Shown here in pieces: positions 53,481-62,592 of a stretch of 64,000 nt of DNA (its first letter is position 1; each line of letters starts with the position of its first letter). This stretch comes from Leadbetterella sp. (lineage in GTDB: Bacteria > Bacteroidota > Bacteroidia > Cytophagales > Spirosomataceae): NCBI GenBank assembly GCA_019638185.1, contig JAHBUH010000012.1, positions 1 through 64,000 on the forward strand, given 5' to 3'. Position numbers and translations under genes: made by a program. The notes under the pieces were generated by a model. The model ran no database searches, had not been told where the DNA came from, and saw only the letters and a list, made by a program, of their open reading frames with translations.

Positions 53481-54323
53481 ATGAAAACAGCATTGCTAAT
53501 ATCTACCTACAACTGGCCCCAGGCTTTAAAATTATGCCTGGACAGCCTGGTTTCGCAGACCGTTTATCCGGATGAAGTGCTGATTGCTGATGATGGTTCC
53601 CGGCCGGATACGGGAGAGCTGATCCGTGAATTTCAAAACCGGTTCAGCCGGCCGGTAAAGCATATCTGGCATGAAGATGAGGGCTTCCGGCTGTCGGGGA
53701 TCCGGAACAAAGCCCTGCTGGAATGCCGTGCCGACTACGTGATCCAGGTAGACGGCGATGTTATTATGGAGCGGCATTTTATAGAAGACCATATCCGTTT
53801 TGCCCAAAAGAATTCAGTGGTAGTGGGTAGCCGGGCCTCCCTGGGTGAAGACTACACGGCGGGGCTGCTGGCTACAGGTAAGCTTCCTTCCAAAAGAGAG
53901 CTGGACCGGAATTCCAGTAATTTTCTCAATTCCCGGAGGATCCCCTGGCTGACCCCGATGCTGTCTTATTATCATACTTCCGGGAAGAATCAATATTATG
54001 CCAAAGGCTGTAATATGGCTTTCTGGCTGGAAGATATGCTGGCCGTGAACGGGTATGACGAGAGTTTTGTGGGCTGGGGACGGGAAGATTCCGACCTGGT
54101 GGTGCGGCTGCTGGCCAAAGGCTGCTTTCTCCGCCGGATCAAGATGTCAGCGGTGCAATACCATATCTATCACAAAGAAAATGACCGCTATAACGAGGAG
54201 ACCAATGACCTGCTGATGAAAAAGCGGATCGAGGAAGGCTCGTATTTTGCGGATAACGGTATCCTGAAGTCGGGCGATATCCTGTCGGAACTGCTGGTGG
54301 TGATGAGTGCCACAGCGCTGTAG
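53481..54323 (+). CDS. GT2 glycosyltransferase with galactosyltransferase-type C-terminus
   Basis: Cytoplasmic or peripheral glycosyltransferase of 280 residues. The GT-A part reads LLISTYNWPQALKLCLDSLVSQT and VLIADDGSRPDTGELI, with the metal-binding QVDGDVIM; the C-terminal part has the Glyco_transf_7C signature MAFWLEDMLAVNGYDESFVGWGREDSDLVVRL. Such enzymes extend surface polysaccharides, including capsular or LPS chains. Its stop codon abuts the stop of the convergent GT4 gene with no spacer. Donor and acceptor are unknown. Confidence 0.92.
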   Translation: MKTALLISTYNWPQALKLCLDSLVSQTVYPDEVLIADDGSRPDTGELIREFQNRFSRPVKHIWHEDEGFRLSGIRNKALLECRADYVIQVDGDVIMERHFIEDHIRFAQKNSVVVGSRASLGEDYTAGLLATGKLPSKRELDRNSSNFLNSRRIPWLTPMLSYYHTSGKNQYYAKGCNMAFWLEDMLAVNGYDESFVGWGREDSDLVVRLLAKGCFLRRIKMSAVQYHIYHKENDRYNEETNDLLMKKRIEEGSYFADNGILKSGDILSELLVVMSATAL

Positions 54324-55406
54324 TTACAGGCTTTCGTAGAGCTGCCTCCACTGCTGTGCTATCACGTCATCGTTAAATTTCTGAACAAACCGGCTTCCCC
54401 CGGCAGCCATTTGATTCCTGAGGTTTTCATCTTCCCAGAGGCGCAGGATTTGGGTACGCAGCTCATCGGTATCCTGTACATCTATATATACGGAAGAGCT
54501 TCCGCCGGCTTCCGGGAAAACCCCGTGGCCGTTGGTAATGACCGGGGTGCCTGAAAACAGCGCTTCAATGACCGGGATACCAAAGCCTTCATATACGGAA
54601 GGATAGATAAAAACGGTGGCCGACTGGTAGATGACAGCCAGTTCTTCATTACTGACATTTTTAAGGAAACGTACCTGCTCCGGATCAGAAATGTTCCGGA
54701 TGCTGTCTGTATAGACCGTTTCCCGCCCTATAAACACCAGGGGGAGGGCGGTGTCACGGATAGCCCTGGCGATGGATAAGCCGTTTTTCCTTTCTTCAAT
54801 GGTTCCCACGTTAAGCAGGAATTTTTCAGGGAGTTTATATTTTTCCCTGACCTGGTTTTTCTGTTCCGCGGTATAGCGGGTTTTGAAGAGGGGGCTGCAG
54901 CCCTGGTAGATGACCCGGATTTTGTTTTCCGGGATTTCCAGGTAATGCACTATGTCGGTTTTGGTCTGTTCGGAGATGGCCACCACTACATCTGCATCAG
55001 CCGCTGCTTTCCGGAATTTAGCCAGGTGTATTTTACGGTCAAACCAGGAGTAGTATTGGGGAAAAATCTCAAAAATGAGGTCATGTATGGTCACCACTTT
55101 CCGGATGTCCGGGGTATTCCAGCACAAGGGAAGCTCACCGGACAGGCCATGAAATACATGGCAGCCTGCGGCGACGGCATCCCGGCCCATTTGCAACTGG
55201 CGGGAAAAAAGGCCCGGGCTGATGGTAGAAAAAGTGACGTTCGGAAAAGACAGCACATCCTGCCCGCGGTCTGAGGCTTTGCTGTCAAACAGTACATACT
55301 GGTTCTCCGGGATGTGGCGGGCCAGGATCCGCAGGAGGTCACGGCTGTAGTTTCCCAGGCCGGAAGTATTGTGAAAAAACCTTTTAGCGTCAAATCCTAT
55401 CTTCAT
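54324..55406 (-). CDS. GT4-family glycosyltransferase
   Basis: GT-B glycosyltransferase of 360 residues. It starts MKIGFDAKRFFHNTSGLGNYSRDLL; the donor-binding EX7E region is VYEGFGIPVIEALFSGTPVITNGHGVFPEAGG. Probably mannosyl- or rhamnosyltransferase-like in envelope polysaccharide synthesis, but the sugar cannot be read from sequence. It lies directly tail-to-tail with the GT2 gene (53481-54323); upstream is a 203-base gap that holds the palindromic element. Confidence 0.92.
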   Translation of the reverse strand: MKIGFDAKRFFHNTSGLGNYSRDLLRILARHIPENQYVLFDSKASDRGQDVLSFPNVTFSTISPGLFSRQLQMGRDAVAAGCHVFHGLSGELPLCWNTPDIRKVVTIHDLIFEIFPQYYSWFDRKIHLAKFRKAAADADVVVAISEQTKTDIVHYLEIPENKIRVIYQGCSPLFKTRYTAEQKNQVREKYKLPEKFLLNVGTIEERKNGLSIARAIRDTALPLVFIGRETVYTDSIRNISDPEQVRFLKNVSNEELAVIYQSATVFIYPSVYEGFGIPVIEALFSGTPVITNGHGVFPEAGGSSSVYIDVQDTDELRTQILRLWEDENLRNQMAAGGSRFVQKFNDDVIAQQWRQLYESL

Positions 55407-55482
55407 GCCTGCAATTTAGGATGAATTCTCTGTAAAAAGAAAGTGGCTGTCCAAAAAGGCCCTACAGTTTGAAAATACAGAA

Positions 55483-55603
55483 GGTGCCTGAAAAGGACGC
55501 GAAATGCAAGGTATTGAGGATGAGACCGAAGGAGCATACTGTAGTATGTGACTGAGGTCGAATTCCGAAAATAACGTAGCAGTTCGCATACTTTTTAAGC
55601 ACC
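55483..55603. repeat. 121-base imperfect palindromic element
   Basis: Outer arms of 33-34 bases (55483-55515 and 55570-55603) match as inverted copies at most positions (GGTGC, AAAAG, GCGAA and TGC blocks), and the centre folds again through GACC/GGTC and CATAC-TGTA-GTATG. The whole stretch could form a cruciform or a long RNA hairpin. It occupies the gap between the M14 and GT4 genes and ends 6 bases from the M14 stop. It resembles dispersed intergenic repeats known in Bacteroidota; only one copy is in the window. Confidence 0.65.
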
Positions 55604-55609
55604 GTCTGA

Positions 55610-57361
55610 TTATTGTAGTTTCCGGGATACGAGGCCTCCCTTGGCACTGTCTATTTCCACCGCGGCATTATCCGTTTTCCCCTTGACGATCCACCGGACT
55701 TTTACAAAGCCCATACCAGGGATATTCTCCACCGCTATTTTTTCAGGATTCATCTTCTGTTCCACGGTAATACCGAAGTCTTCATTTTCCACGATCATAC
55801 CCGCCACTACACCCGCATTTTTCAGGCTGATGTAGTCCGGTCTTTCAATTTTATACCGGACATCGTGGGCGGAATGTGTAGGCATGATCCTGCGATTCAT
55901 TACGATGGCCGTTATTTCGGTAAGTCCGCCGCCCAGGTCTTTTTTACGGGTCTCCACCACCTCCAGCTTAGGCATCTGGTGGGCGTGCAGGATGGTAAAG
56001 GCCATGTTCCGGTGGGAATCTTCCATGAGCAGGAAGCCCGGGTGGTTACGGATGTAGTTTTTCTTAGGCCCGCCGATCTCGATATCGCCGAACTGGGGAT
56101 GTTTATACGGCTTCCATTTCACGTAACCGTCACCGAAGAGCAGCAGCTTATCAAAATCCTCAAATTCAGTATTTTCAAAACGCCCTTCGCCGCTTTTCCG
56201 GTTAAACAGCTTATAGGAGGTCATGAGCTCATTGCTGAACGTAAAAATACCTCTTCCCAGCGCCATCCAGTCTATTTCCCCTCCAAAAACGGTGTAGAGG
56301 TCTTTGTGAATCACGAAGTAGTTATAGCCGGGTACCATTTTTTCTCCCAGCTTCCCGATGTAGTCATATACCTGCACATCCGCGCGGGTATAGTACTTTT
56401 CGTCATCAGCGGCACCCGGACCCCGGAGAAACATACCGCCGTAGTTATGGTAGCTCTGGGCGCCGGCAATGTTCGGGTGCTCCAGGATGAATTTTTTCAC
56501 GGCTTTGGTTTCCGGCAGCATACCCGGATAATAGAGCGCTCCCCGCTGGATATAGTCGGGTTGCCAGTTCCATCCCCAGTCGCGGTTAGGGTCATAAGTA
56601 CCTACCGCATCTTCATTAACGCGGCCGTCGCCGTCGTTATCCAGGCCTTCGTAGCCCAGCATTTCATATTCTCCCAGCTCGTCGGGTTTGGCCATGACCA
56701 TGCGCTGGGGGTTATCGCAATCCACCTTATAGCGACCCGTAGCTGATTTCCGGCGCATCATCACAATGTTCCCGTCGCCGTCCAGGTCATCCAGCAGGTC
56801 TTCATCTACCAGGCCGTCACCGTCGTCGTCCAGCGGCAACCGGCCTGTACGGGAAGAATTCGGGTTATTGGGATGCTTGATGAAGTACTCGCGGGAGTCC
56901 GGGTTAATGGTAGGTGCTATGTAGAAGATTTTGTCTCTCAGCAGCTCCCGGATAAAATCTACGGTCTGGAAGCTTTCTGCCAGGTACCAGGCGGTGTAAA
57001 GCGCTACCTCGGTGCCCTGGAGCTCATTGGCGTGGATGTTCCCGTCAATGTAGAAGCCCGGTTTACGGTCAGCCGTGCCGGTTTTGAAGTCGGTAATGCT
57101 CATCAGCCAGATGTCACGCCCTTCCACGGATTTTCCAATAGACTGCACTTTTACCAGGTCAGGGTAGGTCTTGGCCAGGTCGCTGCAGATGCGGTAGATC
57201 TCGGCGTGATCGCTGTATTTATTCCAGTATACCTTCACTTTGGGGTTAGCCGGTGATCCGATGGCCCGGATACCGTTCAGGTCCTCAGCGGCAATATCAC
57301 TTTTCTGCGCCTTCCCGTGAAAGGCGGTTAAACTGATCAGGAGTATTAATATCTTTTTCAT
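55610..57361 (-). CDS. exported M14-family zinc carboxypeptidase with calcium-type loops
   Basis: Secreted or periplasmic metallopeptidase of 583 residues, signal peptide MKKILILLISLTAFHGKAQ. The zinc site is intact: His110 and Glu113 in NIHANELQGTE, and the second His in GAQSYHNYGG; FSNELMTSYKLF follows. Asp-rich loops (DDDGDGLVDED, DDLDGDGN at about 178-197, and DNDGDGRVNED) look like calcium-binding inserts. It lies 7 bases after the paralogous gene at 57369-59003, so the two are one transcript; unlike that paralogue this copy should be active. Confidence 0.92.
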   Translation of the reverse strand: MKKILILLISLTAFHGKAQKSDIAAEDLNGIRAIGSPANPKVKVYWNKYSDHAEIYRICSDLAKTYPDLVKVQSIGKSVEGRDIWLMSITDFKTGTADRKPGFYIDGNIHANELQGTEVALYTAWYLAESFQTVDFIRELLRDKIFYIAPTINPDSREYFIKHPNNPNSSRTGRLPLDDDGDGLVDEDLLDDLDGDGNIVMMRRKSATGRYKVDCDNPQRMVMAKPDELGEYEMLGYEGLDNDGDGRVNEDAVGTYDPNRDWGWNWQPDYIQRGALYYPGMLPETKAVKKFILEHPNIAGAQSYHNYGGMFLRGPGAADDEKYYTRADVQVYDYIGKLGEKMVPGYNYFVIHKDLYTVFGGEIDWMALGRGIFTFSNELMTSYKLFNRKSGEGRFENTEFEDFDKLLLFGDGYVKWKPYKHPQFGDIEIGGPKKNYIRNHPGFLLMEDSHRNMAFTILHAHQMPKLEVVETRKKDLGGGLTEITAIVMNRRIMPTHSAHDVRYKIERPDYISLKNAGVVAGMIVENEDFGITVEQKMNPEKIAVENIPGMGFVKVRWIVKGKTDNAAVEIDSAKGGLVSRKLQ

Positions 57362-57368
57362 GAAGTTC

Positions 57369-59003
57369 TTATTTAAGCGTCAGTTCAAGGTGGGAGATAC
57401 CGGAAGTAGGGCTGCCGCCTTCCACGGTTATTTTGCCCTTCCCGTTAATTAACCAACTGTATTCTTCCGATTCCCCGGCCGCCATAGCGCCCCGGTAGTT
57501 ATTGGGCTTACCGGAAAGCAGGGTTTGTGCTTCGGAAAGCCGGATCTTGCAACTTACCTTATAAATGTACCGCACCCGGTCACCGATCTCGGCGTAGGTG
57601 GGCAGCAGGCCTTTATTGACCACGGTAACGGTCACTCGGTTTACGCCATTGCCCAGGGATTCCACCCGGGTATTGACGATTTCCGTACGGGGCAGGGCGT
57701 TCAGGTAGTCGGTGAAGAACGCCTGGTGCCGGATCACCGCCGAGTCCAGGAACGGTACGGGTGGATTATGCAGGGCATACGGCATGAGTCCGCCTACTTC
57801 CACATTTTTATCCGGGAAATCCGGGTGGCTAACCCTGGTCCAGGGTACAAAGGCCTTAACGCCGACCTCATCTGCCCATTTCAGGTAGTCGGCTTCCGGG
57901 CCGCTGCCTTCCGGCTTACGGGCAGGAGGGCCGGCTTTTTTCTCGGTTTCTTTGGCTTTGGGTACCCACCATCCCGGCGTGGAATAGCTGAACCTCCCCG
58001 CATGATAGTAGGCGGTTTGGGTGAGGTTACCGGCTGTCTGAGGCAGAACAGGGGCATTGGTGATACCGGCTTTACCGTACATTTTTGAAACCATTTCAGT
58101 TACGGCCGCATCTTTTTCCTGTAATCCGCTGATGATGCGTTTAGAGGCATTGGCCCGGTCAAATTTCGTGGCTTCGGAGAGGTTATTGCTCAGCCCGAAG
58201 TGGAAAACCGTATGAATATTATTGTTTTTATAGAGGAAGTCCAGGAAAGCCCGGGTCTCCGGTTCGGAGGCCTGGTATTCACCTGCTTCTCTTTCAAACA
58301 TGGGGTAATTATAGGTGAAGTTCTTATCAATGTTCACGCCACCGGGGCCGTCTTCGTTAAACCGGCCGTCCTTGTCGTTATCGGTGCCTTCCGTGATCAG
58401 GAGGTATTTCCCGGTTTCGCCTTTGGCGGCATCGGCTTTTACCAGCACACGGGCATCGTCTTTAGCGGAGACATAGGTGCCGGTGGGATCTTCTATGCGT
58501 AGCTGGGTGATGAGCCCGTCGGCGTTCAGGTCTTCAAACGGGTCTTCGTCCGTTCTGCCGTCGCGGTCATCATCGCGGGTAGTAGCATTACCGCTTCTTT
58601 CGTATTTAAGACCGGCCGTCACCTGCTCCAGGGCATCCGGGTTCAGGCCGGGAATGATGTAAAGGGTTTTGTTTTTCAGGAGACCCGCCAGGGAGTCAGC
58701 GGGCAGGGCCACCAGTGCTTCAGCCAGCTTCACGGCCATTTCCGTTCCGGCGGGGTGCCTTCCGTCAGCCCCGGCCACAATCAGCACGGCTTTGTTTTTA
58801 CTGTGATCCCCGGCGGAGAGGGTCACGGCCCAGATGTCTTTCCCGCCGCTGCTTTTGCCAATGGAGGCCAGGGCGGCGAGCCTGCTTTTGGCAGGAAGGG
58901 ATTTTAGCCGGGCAGACAACTGGCTGTGCGAGCTATAGCCGGTTTGAGCCAGTGCTGGCGTCAGGATAGCGAGCATACCCAGTAAGAGGAGTTTTATTCT
59001 CAT
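57369..59003 (-). CDS. M14-like carboxypeptidase paralogue lacking the HxxE zinc motif
   Basis: Exported protein of 544 residues; the signal peptide begins at ATG 59003 (MRIKLLLLGMLAILTPALAQ), not at the in-frame ATG 39 bases earlier. It is a paralogue of the next gene: the same domain order and the same Asp-rich inserts (DDDRDGRTDED, DNDKDGRFNED). Where the active copy has HANELQGTE, this one has HPAGTE (His83, Glu88): three residues are gone and the canonical Glu with them. The second zinc His is in VFHFGLSNN rather than SYHNYGG. It may be a non-catalytic partner or have altered specificity (inference). Confidence 0.88.
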   Translation of the reverse strand: MRIKLLLLGMLAILTPALAQTGYSSHSQLSARLKSLPAKSRLAALASIGKSSGGKDIWAVTLSAGDHSKNKAVLIVAGADGRHPAGTEMAVKLAEALVALPADSLAGLLKNKTLYIIPGLNPDALEQVTAGLKYERSGNATTRDDDRDGRTDEDPFEDLNADGLITQLRIEDPTGTYVSAKDDARVLVKADAAKGETGKYLLITEGTDNDKDGRFNEDGPGGVNIDKNFTYNYPMFEREAGEYQASEPETRAFLDFLYKNNNIHTVFHFGLSNNLSEATKFDRANASKRIISGLQEKDAAVTEMVSKMYGKAGITNAPVLPQTAGNLTQTAYYHAGRFSYSTPGWWVPKAKETEKKAGPPARKPEGSGPEADYLKWADEVGVKAFVPWTRVSHPDFPDKNVEVGGLMPYALHNPPVPFLDSAVIRHQAFFTDYLNALPRTEIVNTRVESLGNGVNRVTVTVVNKGLLPTYAEIGDRVRYIYKVSCKIRLSEAQTLLSGKPNNYRGAMAAGESEEYSWLINGKGKITVEGGSPTSGISHLELTLK

Positions 59004-59118
59004 AGACTCTAATGTTTTTGCCAAAATATATAATTTTTCCACGATATAAAAGGATTTGTGGACGTAAGGATAGAATCTATAGAGGTTCGGGCAGGAGGAG
59101 TGGGGCAGGGGTAAAAAA

Positions 59119-59144
59119 TAAAGGCCTCCGTGTGGAGGCCTTTA
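59119..59144 (-). terminator. terminator of the receptor-DUF4374-esterase-propeller operon
   Basis: Perfect 11-bp stem TAAAGGCCTCC / GGAGGCCTTTA with a four-base loop, followed on the minus strand by a T-rich run (59112-59120). It lies 6 bases after the propeller gene's stop codon. Confidence 0.85.
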
Positions 59145-59149
59145 TGGTA

Positions 59150-60160
59150 TCAGAATTTGATGTGGGTCACCACGTCACCGTTAGGATCCACGTAGGTGGG
59201 CTCTTCACGCTTGCCCTGCGCTTTGTTTGTTACATAAATACTGCCGTCTTTTTTATTGACCGCTACGGTATTCGGGTAGGTTCCGCCGGTTTTGATGTTA
59301 TCCAGAACCGTTAAGGTTTTGGTATCTATCACGGTCACGGTGCCGTCACCCCGGTTAGCGGTGTAAACGCGGTTTCTTTTTTCGTCAATGGCAATGCCCA
59401 GGGCGCCTTTTCCGGCCGGTAAGGTTTTTACCACGGATCTGGTTTTCAGGTCTACCACGCTGACGTCATTGCTTTTCTGGTTTACCACAAAAAGCCGGTT
59501 GTTCGCCTTATCCAGCGCCAGGTTTACGGAGCTTTCTCCACCGGTGGCAAAAGAATCCACTACGGCAGCCGACTTCAGGTCTATCACCACGATCACGTTA
59601 GTCCCCATATTGGTAGCGTACAGTTTATCTGCGGCTTCATCTATCACCATACCCGTAGTGGTCACGCCGGTGTTTTCAATGATCTTTTCCACTTTCTGGG
59701 TCTTGCCGTCAATCACCCAGATTTTGCTGGGCCGGCCCACATCGGAGATGTAGATCTTATTGGTCTTTTCGTTAATAGCGGCCTCACGCGTATGCGATTT
59801 GTCGCTATCCGGCTTAATGGTGGCCAGCACTTTCTTACTTTTCACATCTATCGCACTCACGGAGTTGCTACGGGTATTGGTGCTGTACACCGTTTGGGTT
59901 TTTTTATTCAGGCCCAGGCCAAAAGGCGGGGTGTCTGTCAGGGCAATGCTGTCTTTTACGGCCAGCGTGCTGCCGTCCAGCTGGTACAGGAAACTGCCGG
60001 GTTTGGTCCGGGACCCTGTACTGGCTACATAAACGGAGTTATCGGCTTCGTTATAAACCAGCTCGTAAATGCCGTTTCCTGCTTTCTGAGTGTTTACTTT
60101 CTGTGCGCTGGCTGCTCCGGCCATCAGGAGAGCACCTGCGAGGATGAGTTTTGTATTCAT
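59150..60160 (-). CDS. exported YVTN/YncE-type beta-propeller protein
   Basis: Periplasmic protein of 336 residues with a signal peptide (MNTKLILAGALLMAGAASAQ). Six or seven blades repeat the pattern NKIYISD / DKLYATN / NRLFVVN / NRVYTAN followed by VIDLKT and VVKTLPAGK, as in YncE. E. coli YncE is iron-regulated and binds DNA in vitro, but its function is unsettled. It is the last gene of an operon with a TonB-dependent receptor, a DUF4374 lipoprotein and an esterase (6 bases after the latter), so a role in siderophore or metal handling is likely by context. Confidence 0.9.
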   Translation of the reverse strand: MNTKLILAGALLMAGAASAQKVNTQKAGNGIYELVYNEADNSVYVASTGSRTKPGSFLYQLDGSTLAVKDSIALTDTPPFGLGLNKKTQTVYSTNTRSNSVSAIDVKSKKVLATIKPDSDKSHTREAAINEKTNKIYISDVGRPSKIWVIDGKTQKVEKIIENTGVTTTGMVIDEAADKLYATNMGTNVIVVIDLKSAAVVDSFATGGESSVNLALDKANNRLFVVNQKSNDVSVVDLKTRSVVKTLPAGKGALGIAIDEKRNRVYTANRGDGTVTVIDTKTLTVLDNIKTGGTYPNTVAVNKKDGSIYVTNKAQGKREEPTYVDPNGDVVTHIKF

Positions 60161-60166
60161 GATTAA

Positions 60167-61330
60167 TTAAAAGTTTTTACTTATCCATTGATAAAATTCC
60201 GCAAAAGCGGTCCTCCAGTACCATGCGCCGTGTCTTCCTTCCGGGTTAACCGAGATACGGATCTCTGCCCCGTATTTCTGAAATTCAGCGGAAGACCGCA
60301 GCACATCTTCATTCATTGTTACAAAACTGCCGTCGGGTTTTAACCTGTTTTCGTTGCCGCCACCGTAGAAGAAGTATTTCTGGGTTTTGATTTCTCCGGG
60401 CGACTTTATCGTGTTTAATTCTTTATAAATGTTCTGTTCGTCTAACCAGATAGACGGCGACAGCACTCCCAGTATCCCGAAAGTTTCAGGATAGAGTAAG
60501 CCGGCATAAAAGGTCAGTAGTCCGCCCATGGAACTTCCCGCCATAGCCGTATGGGCCTTGTCAGGGAGCGTTCTGAATGTTTTATCCACGGTGGGTTTGA
60601 GTGTTTTTACGATAAAATCGAGGTAAGCTGTGCCGTAGACTTCAGGGTTATCGGAGTTAGGGCGTACATAGTATTCCTGGATGCGGCGTGTCTTCTCATG
60701 ATCATGCTCAATGGCCACTACGATAGCGCCCCTCGCCGAGGAGTCTATGGTCTCGTCCACACCCCATTCCAGCGGGCCAATGCGGCCCTGGGAAGTGGCT
60801 TCATCAAAGAGATCCTGCCCGTCGTGCATGTAGATCACGGGGTAGCGTTTCCCTGAGCGCTCATAGTCTTCCGGAAGGTATACCCATACCTTTTTGTAGT
60901 TTCCCAGCTCCGGGATATAAAGCGAATCCTTCCAGAGCTTTACCCGGGCCGAGGCCGTGGATTCGGGGAAGTCATCGCGCCAGTTCTCAATTTTACAGTA
61001 AAGGGTGGTGTCACTGTTAATGATGGCTCTGCGTGGGGCCACCAGGCGACCGTCACGGGTGCTTTCCAATGTTTTCCAGTTTCCCCGGGTAAACTTATAC
61101 TCCAGTAGCCCGCTTTTCAGGCCGGTCAGGGTATATTCCAGGCCTGCAGCGGTTTTCCGGAGCGTGCTTTCGGGCTGGTCAGGACTCCAGCGGTTAAAGG
61201 CACCGGTGATGTACACGCCGTCACCGGCATGCGATGCCGGGGCGCCGGTCACCACAATACGCACCGTATGCTGCCCGCTGGAGGTCCATGCCGCCAGTAA
61301 GAAAAAGGAGATCAGAAAGTACCTGGTCAT
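60167..61330 (-). CDS. exported esterase-D/IroE-type alpha/beta hydrolase with N-terminal CBM-like domain
   Basis: Exported hydrolase of 387 residues, signal peptide MTRYFLISFFLLAAWTSSGQ. Residues about 20-112 form a carbohydrate-binding-like beta domain (GVYITGAFNRWSPDQ... LEYKFTRG); residues about 145-387 form an esterase-D/Fes-like fold: VIYMHDGQDLFDE, nucleophile Ser267 in MAGSSMGG, and the catalytic His in NPEGRHGAWYWRTAF. In IroE, BesA and Fes this fold cuts trilactone catecholate siderophores. Context (TonB receptor and DUF4374 lipoprotein in the same operon; one-base overlap with the latter) supports siderophore hydrolysis, though other esters are possible. Confidence 0.87.
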   Translation of the reverse strand: MTRYFLISFFLLAAWTSSGQHTVRIVVTGAPASHAGDGVYITGAFNRWSPDQPESTLRKTAAGLEYTLTGLKSGLLEYKFTRGNWKTLESTRDGRLVAPRRAIINSDTTLYCKIENWRDDFPESTASARVKLWKDSLYIPELGNYKKVWVYLPEDYERSGKRYPVIYMHDGQDLFDEATSQGRIGPLEWGVDETIDSSARGAIVVAIEHDHEKTRRIQEYYVRPNSDNPEVYGTAYLDFIVKTLKPTVDKTFRTLPDKAHTAMAGSSMGGLLTFYAGLLYPETFGILGVLSPSIWLDEQNIYKELNTIKSPGEIKTQKYFFYGGGNENRLKPDGSFVTMNEDVLRSSAEFQKYGAEIRISVNPEGRHGAWYWRTAFAEFYQWISKNF

Positions 61331-62583
61331 TAAAGCTCTACTTTATAAAAACCGGAAACGGAGCCGCCTTCGGTCACCTGGAACAGCTGGGTAGCGCTCT
61401 TCAGGTCACTGCTCAGCTCATAATAGCCGTTAGGACCCTTTGCCGCGGCTGAGTTCACCCGGATCAGCAGCTTTCCGTCTACTTTCACCGTTCCGTAAGC
61501 CGCACCGGTGTTGGTACAGGCAGGCACTCCGGAGATTTTGGTGATGGTTTTGGTGGCTACATCAATCACGTGGAACTCCCAGATGTCAGAGAAGTTAATA
61601 TTTCCGGAAGGTCCACCGGTTAAAGCAGTATTCGGAATGGTAGTGATCAGCTTGCCGTTCGTGGCGTATACGGTCACAAACTTACCTTTGGCATTGATAT
61701 CGTCCATTTTGATCTCCCAGCTTTTATCCACTTCGGTGTCTGCCGCCTTGATCCGGGAAATTTTTGATTTACCGCCGATCCCCTGCGGGCTGGTTCCCTG
61801 GGTTACGATGTACAGGTCGCCGTTCGTATCAAAGCTGTACATTTCGTTATCATTGATGTAAGCTATACTTCCCGTGCCTTCAATTTTCGTGGTTTTCTCG
61901 TACTTGCCGGTGGCAATGTCAATCACCGCTATGTATACATCCGGGAAGAAGTCGTCAAAGAATCCTTTCTGGGTGGTATTGGTTTTGGCGTAGGTCACAT
62001 TAGCATATAACTTCCCGTTTTTCACTGCCAGGAACTTCTGGCCTATGGAACGGTAAAGGATACCCGCTTCAGTGGCGCCCCTTTCATTCACCGCGGCAGT
62101 CAGGTCTATTTCACCCGTACGCGACAGAGTAGTGGGGTTAAATGTCTGAATTTTAAGCGGGCTGGCTCCATCCCAGTAGAAACCCTGGGTTTCATTAACA
62201 ATCACAAAGTTCCCGGTGCCATTTATGGTGTTATCACCGGCCAGGAATTTCTCAGGGACTGCTTTCCCGTTTTGTATCTGCAGGCGCTCGATCCCCTTCG
62301 CGTTATCATCTGTTTTGAAGAGTTTCAGCAGCCAGTTTTTATAAGGCCGCCACCCGCCCATCCCCATACCCTGAACGGAGGTGGTGGTGATGTTGGAAAT
62401 ATTGCCTGAAGGCAGCTGATCAAATACCGTGATATAACCCGGCTTGGTCAGCGTATTTTCACTCATGGTCATCAGGACATATTTTCCCTCTTTTGCTTCC
62501 GGCTCATCGCTACTGTCACACGATACCAGGGATACTGTTAAAAGTAAAGCTAGTGCCAAAGACTTAAGTGTTACTTTGTACAT
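61330..62583 (-). CDS. DUF4374 surface lipoprotein (XusB-like propeller)
   Basis: Lipoprotein of 417 residues. The lipobox is LVSC (Cys22), followed by the acidic stretch DSSDEPEAKE, which resembles the Bacteroidota lipoprotein export signal for surface display. The rest is a repeated-blade beta protein (GNISNITTTSVQGMGMGGWRPYKNWLLKLFK, NDNEMYSFDTNGDLYIVTQG, WEFHVIDVATKTITKISG) matching DUF4374. The Bacteroides siderophore-binding lipoprotein XusB belongs to this type, as far as I know. It lies between a TonB receptor gene (9 bases) and an esterase gene (one-base overlap), consistent with catching a siderophore for the receptor. Confidence 0.88.
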   Translation of the reverse strand: MYKVTLKSLALALLLTVSLVSCDSSDEPEAKEGKYVLMTMSENTLTKPGYITVFDQLPSGNISNITTTSVQGMGMGGWRPYKNWLLKLFKTDDNAKGIERLQIQNGKAVPEKFLAGDNTINGTGNFVIVNETQGFYWDGASPLKIQTFNPTTLSRTGEIDLTAAVNERGATEAGILYRSIGQKFLAVKNGKLYANVTYAKTNTTQKGFFDDFFPDVYIAVIDIATGKYEKTTKIEGTGSIAYINDNEMYSFDTNGDLYIVTQGTSPQGIGGKSKISRIKAADTEVDKSWEIKMDDINAKGKFVTVYATNGKLITTIPNTALTGGPSGNINFSDIWEFHVIDVATKTITKISGVPACTNTGAAYGTVKVDGKLLIRVNSAAAKGPNGYYELSSDLKSATQLFQVTEGGSVSGFYKVEL

Positions 62584-62592
62584 GGGTATTAA

